Source: Phycisphaerales bacterium UBA2402
GTDB taxonomy: Bacteria; Planctomycetota; Phycisphaerae; Phycisphaerales; UBA1924
NCBI GenBank assembly: GCA_002343715.1
Contig: DDSA01000223.1
Location: forward strand, 1 to 9,402
DNA: 9,402 nucleotides
Direction of reading: 5' to 3'
Shown here: positions 4,838-9,402 of the stretch, one piece after another
How the letters are laid out: each line of letters starts with the position of its first letter
Numbering within the stretch: the stretch's first letter is position 1
The notes under the pieces: model-generated
The model's database searches: none
Told to the model about the DNA's origin: nothing
What the model saw: the letters and a program-made list of their open reading frames with translations, nothing else
Translations under genes and position numbers: made by a program

Positions 4838-6043
4838 TTGCGGATCATTTATCTCGACCACAACGCCACGACCCGCCCCTGCGCCGGCGCGCTCGCCGCG
4901 GCTCAGCGGGCCGCGCTCGATCTGTGGCACAACCCGTCGAGCATCCACCGCCCGGGGCAGGCCGCCCGACACGGGATTGAACTCGCCCGCGAGAGCCTCG
5001 CCACGCTCCTGGGCGTGCGCCCGCGCGAGATCACGTTCACCTCCGGGGGCACCGAGTCCATCCACCTGGCCATCCGTGGATTGCTGGGGACGCGGCGCGA
5101 CGCCGACCGGCCCGCCATCATCACCGCGCGCACCGAGCACGCCGCGGTGCGCGACCTCGCCGAGGAACTCGAGAAGATCGCCGCCGCTCGCATCGTCTAC
5201 GCCCCTCTCGACGCCAGCGGCGTGGTAGACGCCCAGGCCCTGGCCGGGCTGCTCGCGCCCGACACCGCGCTGGTCTCCATTCAATGGGCGAACAACGAGA
5301 CGGGCGCGATCCAGCCCGTCGAGGCGATCCACCACGCGTGCCGGGCCGCCGGCGTTCCATTCCACTGCGACGCCGTGCAGTGGATCGGCAAGGAACCCGT
5401 GACCGATGCCCGCGGCGATGAGGGCATCCTGTCGCACCGACACGCGCCGGGTCCGCCGTGCGATCTGCTCAGCGTCTCGGCGCACAAGTTCGGGGGGTTG
5501 AAAGGTGCGGGGGCGCTCTGGGTTCGGTCTGGTATCCGCCTGAGACCTGTCATTCCCGGCTCCCAGGAACTGGGCCGCCGCGGCGGGACTGAAAACGTGC
5601 CGGGAATCCTCGCCCTTGGCGCGGCGGCGGAGGAGGCCCGCGCCTGGCTCGCCGATCCAGCGCCCCGCGCGATGCTTGCATCGATGCGCGACAGGCTTGA
5701 ATCGGCCATTCTCGCTCGCGTGCCCGGTACGGTCGTGAACGGCCCGCGCGAATCCACGCGTCGGCTGTGGAACACGACCAACATCGGCTTCCCGCGGTTG
5801 GAGGCCGAGGCCCTGCTCCTGGCGCTGAGCGAGCGGGGTGTGTGCGCTTCCGCGGGCGCGGCGTGCAGTTCAGGCTCGCTTGAACCAAGCCCGGTCCTGC
5901 TGTCGATGGGAGTTCCCCCCGAGGTCGCCCACGGATCGCTGCGGTTCAGCATCGGAAAAGACACCAACGCCGACGAGATCGACCGTGCCGCCGACATCAT
6001 CGCCGACCGGGCAGCGCAACTCCGCCGCTCGCTGCCGGTCTGA
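4838..6043 (+). CDS. nifS: Cysteine desulfurase, NifS/IscS type (class V aminotransferase fold)
   Basis: This PLP enzyme takes sulfur from cysteine, giving alanine and a persulfide used for Fe-S clusters or thiolated tRNA. With the TTG start it has 401 residues, normal for the family. It begins with YLDHNATT (5-12), then SGGTES (69-74), His101 over the cofactor (TEH), NNETG (152-156), Asp178 and Gln181 (CDAVQ), the PLP lysine K217 (SAHKFGG), RGGTEN (248-253) and the persulfide Cys343 (AGAACSSGSLEPS), which is of the group I (NifS/IscS) pattern. About 13 extra residues, including HRH, lie between K185 and C208. An ATG at 4706 would overlap mntR by 110 nt with unlike residues. TTG at 4838 is used here, but ATC at 4844 would give exactly the usual MIYLDHNATT. 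It lies 22 nt after mntR. No scaffold gene such as iscU is present, so the pathway is open; the symbol is at family level. Confidence 0.9.
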   Translation: MRIIYLDHNATTRPCAGALAAAQRAALDLWHNPSSIHRPGQAARHGIELARESLATLLGVRPREITFTSGGTESIHLAIRGLLGTRRDADRPAIITARTEHAAVRDLAEELEKIAAARIVYAPLDASGVVDAQALAGLLAPDTALVSIQWANNETGAIQPVEAIHHACRAAGVPFHCDAVQWIGKEPVTDARGDEGILSHRHAPGPPCDLLSVSAHKFGGLKGAGALWVRSGIRLRPVIPGSQELGRRGGTENVPGILALGAAAEEARAWLADPAPRAMLASMRDRLESAILARVPGTVVNGPRESTRRLWNTTNIGFPRLEAEALLLALSERGVCASAGAACSSGSLEPSPVLLSMGVPPEVAHGSLRFSIGKDTNADEIDRAADIIADRAAQLRRSLPV

Positions 6044-6046
6044 CCG

Positions 6047-7261
6047 TCACTCGCAGCCGCCGGATTCCCAACGCTCGAAGAACCGCTGCACATCGGCCCC
6101 GTCGAGGCCGCCGTCCTCGTTCGCGTCCGCCGCGTCATCTCCCGCTTCCCACGAAGCGAAGTAGGCTGATACATCCTCACCATCAACGCCGCCGTCCTCG
6201 TTGTAGTCCGCGATGCACGCGCTGTACGAGAGGGAGAACCCGACGAGCATGTTCACGCTGATGGGGTCGCCGTCGTCCACGATGCCCGCCAGCGAGCGCC
6301 GCCCGAACCCCAGCGAACGCCCGAGCGCAACACCTTCCATGTTCGCATTGAGCCGGCCCGTCCAGGTGTGGGCTTTGGCCGCGGGCACGAAGACCTGTCC
6401 GATCAGGCCGGGAACGTCTCGCACGTCCGTTGCGCCGGAGAACGAAACGGTGAACAGACGATTCTCGAACAAACCCGAGAGGTTGAGCGCGAAGGAACGC
6501 TCCAGCACGAGAAGCACGGGGTCGCCCGATGCCCGCGGGACCAGGAGCATGTCGCTCACACCGCTGCGCCCGCCGCTGATCGCCGCCCCGTGCATCCGCT
6601 CGCAGCGGTAGGCGTACTGCTCCATGGGCACAAACCCGCCGCCGGATGGCGCGTACCGCAGCAGGCGGACCACCGTGCCGGTCGTCGGGCTTGAAACAGG
6701 GCCGTCGGGCGTCAGGGCCTCTTCGTTGGCCGTCCACAGACCGAGCGTGTCGTCTCCGGCGAGGGACTCAAAGCCGAAGTTGGCCCTCCGAGCAGAAAAG
6801 ACCCCCGGCGCGGCGTAGACGGCGAGGCGTTGACCCGTTGAAGGATCAAACTCGTGCAGCGCCGGGGTTCCTTCCTCGGCCAGGATCAGGCGCCCGCCGA
6901 AGGACGCGATCCCCTCGTAATCCATCGAGACCGAGAGCGACAGCCCCCGCACGATCGACGCCGCGGTGATGCACCCGTCACGATCGGTCATCACGTCGAT
7001 GAAGACCACCTTATTCGAGTTGTCCATCGCGGCGATGAAGTGCGCCACACCCGGTGGCGACTCACCCAGAAGCGCCAGCGCGCTCAGCCCTTGAACCGAG
7101 AATGTCTCTCCGTGCTGATCGGTCGCGGTCGTCCCCAGCGTGAACGTATTGCAGAACTGCACGCCGACCTGCGCCCATCCCGCACCGCACGCGGGGATGC
7201 ACCCCAAAGCAAAGTACAAGCAGCGGCCGCGGATCATCGCTGAATGATAAGTCGATGTCAT
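6047..7261 (-). CDS. Secreted phytase-like (esterase-like) protein with two dockerin-like calcium loops
   Basis: This 404-residue exported protein has a Sec signal in residues 9-30 (cleavage likely after AGWA at 30). The main part fits the esterase-like activity of phytase family (Pfam PF13449), a beta-propeller-like fold. Its spaced acidic motifs are YEGIAS (115-120), FESLAGDDTLGLWTANEEAL (164-183), ERSF (254-257) and NMEGVALG (307-314), followed by GIVDDGDP (326-333). The C-terminus holds two DxNxDGxxDxxD loops and ends in GGCE. The ATG at 7261 is 8 nt after the transporter stop. An in-frame ATG at 7237 gives a more usual signal peptide, but neither has a strong ribosome site. It is probably translated with the transporter gene. 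Enzyme activity is unproven: the family name comes from few members, and it could be a binding protein for a phosphorylated or lipid ligand. Confidence 0.82.
   Translation of the reverse strand: MTSTYHSAMIRGRCLYFALGCIPACGAGWAQVGVQFCNTFTLGTTATDQHGETFSVQGLSALALLGESPPGVAHFIAAMDNSNKVVFIDVMTDRDGCITAASIVRGLSLSVSMDYEGIASFGGRLILAEEGTPALHEFDPSTGQRLAVYAAPGVFSARRANFGFESLAGDDTLGLWTANEEALTPDGPVSSPTTGTVVRLLRYAPSGGGFVPMEQYAYRCERMHGAAISGGRSGVSDMLLVPRASGDPVLLVLERSFALNLSGLFENRLFTVSFSGATDVRDVPGLIGQVFVPAAKAHTWTGRLNANMEGVALGRSLGFGRRSLAGIVDDGDPISVNMLVGFSLSYSACIADYNEDGGVDGEDVSAYFASWEAGDDAADANEDGGLDGADVQRFFERWESGGCE
6050..6217 (-). repeat. Two dockerin-like / EF-hand-type calcium-loop repeats at a protein C-terminus
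   Basis: Codons 349-404 encode two repeats of about 25 residues, 351-375 and 378-402. Both follow the plan AD-x-NEDGG-x-DG-x-DV, then an aromatic pair and a WE-x-G end. Loop ligands are D352, N354, D356, D360, D363 and D379, N381, D383, D387, D390. C349 and C403 flank the pair and could form a disulfide. The layout matches the short dockerin-like tails with a terminal Gly-Cys of Phycisphaerae secreted proteins, presumably for attachment outside the cell. Confidence 0.8.
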
Positions 7262-7269
7262 CGTCTCGT

Positions 7270-8592
7270 TTACACCCGTCCTGGGGCCGCGGCGGTGTCC
7301 GGCTCCAGGTGTTTGGCCCCCACCATCCAGAGCACCCCGGCCACCACCATCGCGCCCCCGACCAGACCGAAGGCGGTGTTCATGCTCCCAGAGCGATCGG
7401 CGACCAACCCGATGATGGGCGGGCTGATGGCGTCGCCCAGGGCGTGGATGGCGAAGATGTTGACGGCGAAGGCGGTGCCCCGCATCGCCGGATGTGTGAC
7501 GTTGGCGATGATGGTGTTGGTCGGTCCCGTGCTCAGAAACACGAGGAAAATCGCCCCGAACATCGCGTACCAGGCCGCGGGGAAAGGCAGGTACAAAACC
7601 AGCACAAACATCGGGAAGGCCGCCAGCATGGTGATGCCCGAGAACGAGAAGTACGCACCGTTGAATCTCGCCCGCAGGCGGTCGCCCAGGTACCCGCCGA
7701 TGAGGGTTCCCGCGATGCCCGCGACAACCGTGATCCCGCCGAAAGTGCGGGTGATCTCGGCGAGCTGGGCCCGTCCGGCCTCGTCCGTGCCTCCCGCCAG
7801 GCGGTACTCGTGGATGTACGTGGGCATCCAGAAGGACATGCCCCCGATCGCGAAGGTCATGGCCGCCATGCCCAGCGTGTTGATGGCGTAACTGCGCGTT
7901 CGCAGCAGCACCCGAAGCGCCTGACGCAGCGGTGGTTTCGCGGTGGTCGCCCCCGGATCGGCCCCCCCGCGGGGCGGGTCGCGCCGAGTAAAGGCCCACA
8001 GGCCCAGGACGATCCCCGGCGGCACAACCACGAAGAAGGCCCAGTGCCAACTCAACCACGCGGCCACCTGCCCGCCGAGGATGACCCCCAGCGCGCTCCC
8101 CACGGGCAGCGCCAGGTAAAAGCACGCCAGGACCCACCCGCGGCGCGACACGGGGAACATGTCCGAGATGACCGTTGGAGCGATCGGCCCCCACGCCGCC
8201 TCGCCGATGCCGACGAAAATTCGGGCCGCGAAGAGCACCCAGAACCCACCGGCCAGGCCGCACCATCCGGTGGCGAGCGTCCAGAGCAGCACCCCCGCGC
8301 CGATAATGACCCAGCGGTTGTGCCGATCCCCCAGCCAGCCAAAGACCGGCGCGGCGATCATGTACGTGACGAGAAACGCCGGGGCCAGCGAACCCATGAG
8401 AAACTTCGGGCTGGAGTACCAGTGCTCGCCCGTCTCTTTCCCGCCGAAAAACTCATCGCGGATCAAGAGCTCGACCGCGGACAGGATGTACCGGTCGATG
8501 TAGTTGATGAGGTTGATGAGGATGAGCAGGACGAGCGACACCCGCGCCCCGGGAACGAGCGTGCGCGGCACGGTTGGACCGGCGGTCGCCAC
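7270..8592 (-). CDS. MFS transporter, Spinster-like
   Basis: This 440-residue inner-membrane transporter has about 12 hydrophobic segments in two halves, split by a loop near 202-224. The first half has NYIDRY (30-35), motif A GWLGDRHNRW (85-94) and the Spinster-type block ARIFVGIGEAAWGPIAPT (123-140). The second half has a motif-A copy GGYLGDRLRAR (299-309), then PTNTIIANVTHPAMRG (357-372) and IHALGDAISPPIIG (382-395), typical of Spinster homologues. Animal Spinster proteins move lysophospholipids or sphingosine-1-phosphate; bacterial substrates are mostly unknown, so none is named here. The start is GTG at 8592, without a Shine-Dalgarno sequence; TACGCT at 8602-8607 could be a -10 for a near-leaderless mRNA, but no -35 is seen. 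It lies 39 nt after the unknown gene upstream and 8 nt before the secreted phytase-like gene, so an operon is likely. Confidence 0.9.
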   Translation of the reverse strand: MATAGPTVPRTLVPGARVSLVLLILINLINYIDRYILSAVELLIRDEFFGGKETGEHWYSSPKFLMGSLAPAFLVTYMIAAPVFGWLGDRHNRWVIIGAGVLLWTLATGWCGLAGGFWVLFAARIFVGIGEAAWGPIAPTVISDMFPVSRRGWVLACFYLALPVGSALGVILGGQVAAWLSWHWAFFVVVPPGIVLGLWAFTRRDPPRGGADPGATTAKPPLRQALRVLLRTRSYAINTLGMAAMTFAIGGMSFWMPTYIHEYRLAGGTDEAGRAQLAEITRTFGGITVVAGIAGTLIGGYLGDRLRARFNGAYFSFSGITMLAAFPMFVLVLYLPFPAAWYAMFGAIFLVFLSTGPTNTIIANVTHPAMRGTAFAVNIFAIHALGDAISPPIIGLVADRSGSMNTAFGLVGGAMVVAGVLWMVGAKHLEPDTAAAPGRV

Positions 8593-8631
8593 AGCGGCAC
8601 GAGCGTAGCGGGGGGCGACGGCTCCCGGCTT

Positions 8632-9402
8632 TCAACGCGCCGATGGAAAGGCCTGATCGATTTCGTCGAGCAGAGCACGCAGGTCGGACTCCGGGTAGAG
8701 CGGGAAGGGCCAGGTCCGGTCAAAGACCACTGCCGCCCGGTCGCGCTGGGCGAGCATCGCGGCGGCCTTCTCGTCGATCGCGGCGAGGGCCGGCGCGTTG
8801 CGCGAACGGACCACGGACAGGAACTCATGCATGTCTCGATAGAAGGCGCGGTGGTCCGCGCCGTGCGCGCGGGCCTGTGCGATGCGGGCGATGAACTGGC
8901 TCTTCGTGTTTGCCGCGGCGGCATCGCCGAGCAGGGAAGGGTTGTGCCGTGCGGCGTGGGCCAGCCAGCGAGCGCCCCCGATCTCGCCCGGGGTCGGCAC
9001 CGGCCCGAGCCGGTCGAAGGGCAGGTACCGTGTCGCGGTCACCATGGATGTGGGAGCGAGACGCCAGCCCGGACGCCACGCGCCGATCCATGATTCGGTC
9101 ACGCGGTCGTACGCATCGCCCCCCGTGCCGTGAATGAACAGATCGCACGCGAACCGGCGCAGCAGCAACATCATCGTCAACGCGCGCGGCGCGAGGGCAG
9201 ACGCGTCGATCGAGCCTCGCTCATCGGCGTACACGCGCCGCCGCGCGCTGCCCGGCGCGATCCGCCACAGCGGAACCTCGATGCGCCCCTCGGCCGCGAG
9301 CGGGTTCACACGGGCCCCGCTGTCGCCACGTGCGGCTTCGTTGTAGCACCGCACGCACGCCGCTGCATCGGCGAATATCTCCTCAACCAGCTCGGCGAAC
9401 GA
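8632..9402 (-). CDS. Conserved protein of unknown function (5' end beyond window)
   Basis: The frame is open to the right edge with 256 codons visible. A GTG at 9354 is in frame, but the residues before it continue smoothly, so the true start is probably outside. I do not recognise an enzyme family. The most distinctive part is CDLFIHGTGGDAYDRVTESW (86-105), then TATRYLPF (122-129) and a C-terminal FPLYPESDLRALLDEI (233-248). I have an impression of similar HGxGGxxYDxxT proteins among planctomycete hypotheticals but cannot verify it. No signal peptide or membrane segment is seen in the visible part; ALTMMLLLRRFACDLF (74-89) is only mildly hydrophobic. It is co-oriented with the Spinster-like transporter 39 nt downstream. 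Confidence 0.72.
   Translation of the reverse strand, partial: SFAELVEEIFADAAACVRCYNEAARGDSGARVNPLAAEGRIEVPLWRIAPGSARRRVYADERGSIDASALAPRALTMMLLLRRFACDLFIHGTGGDAYDRVTESWIGAWRPGWRLAPTSMVTATRYLPFDRLGPVPTPGEIGGARWLAHAARHNPSLLGDAAAANTKSQFIARIAQARAHGADHRAFYRDMHEFLSVVRSRNAPALAAIDEKAAAMLAQRDRAAVVFDRTWPFPLYPESDLRALLDEIDQAFPSAR

Noticed and set aside
7180..7200. Lipobox-like IPAC in the signal peptide of the phytase-like protein
   Set aside because: Proline at the -2 position is atypical, and a normal signal peptidase I site (AGWA) follows. Attachment by the C-terminal repeats is more likely.
6047..8266. A single 739-codon minus-strand frame
   Set aside because: Only the part from 7261 down is protein-like (signal peptide, phytase-like domain, calcium loops). 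The upstream part is out of frame with the MFS transporter and has shadow composition.
8602..8635. TTGAAA and TACGCT as a promoter for the MFS gene
   Set aside because: The spacing is 22 bp, too long for a sigma70-type promoter. TACGCT alone is weak evidence, so it is not listed as a feature.
7255..9093. 612-codon plus-strand open frame
   Set aside because: It is antisense to the MFS transporter and the unknown gene, is rich in Arg/Asp/His/Gly, and shows no family motif.

Overview
This is a high-GC window whose core is a divergently arranged manganese homeostasis locus. The best guess for the host is a planctomycete, probably of the class Phycisphaerae. That rests on the GC-rich coding style, a secreted protein ending in two short dockerin-like calcium loops with a terminal Gly-Cys, and a right-edge protein of a style I associate with planctomycete hypotheticals. 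It is an inference from protein style and not a taxonomic proof.

Positions 1-4228 (minus strand) hold a four-gene Mn2+ ABC importer operon, transcribed right to left: lipoprotein mntA, ATPase mntB, permease mntC and permease mntD, the last running off the left edge. mntA/mntB overlap by 4 nt and mntB/mntC are 2 nt apart. Both permeases carry an extra cytoplasmic winged-helix, DtxR/MntR-like C-terminal domain. An 81-nt gap between mntC and mntD breaks the tight spacing. It contains a perfect 7-bp inverted repeat and a 23-codon mini-ORF with a good Shine-Dalgarno sequence that overlaps the mntD start.

Positions 4229-4374 are an AT-rich divergent control region in GC-rich surroundings. A sigma70-type promoter reads left into mntA. 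Another reads right into mntR and places the transcription start at or next to the mntR ATG, so that mRNA is probably leaderless. Two related TTGTA...GCTAC elements overlap the two promoters and are candidate MntR operators. mntR (4375-4815, plus) retains all six Mn ligands of the MntR family. Mn2+-loaded MntR would be expected to shut off uptake.

Positions 4838-6043 (plus) encode a NifS/IscS-type cysteine desulfurase, 22 nt after mntR, with a small GC-rich hairpin between them and an unclear non-ATG start. It converges on the next gene with 3 nt between stop codons.

Positions 6047-9402 (minus) form a second, apparently co-oriented group: a partial conserved protein of unknown function at the right edge, a Spinster-type MFS transporter, and, 8 nt after it, a secreted phytase-like-domain protein with dockerin-like repeats. 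Their joint function is not evident. No RNA genes, insertion sequences, CRISPR arrays or prophage genes were seen, and no intrinsic terminator with a U tract was found.
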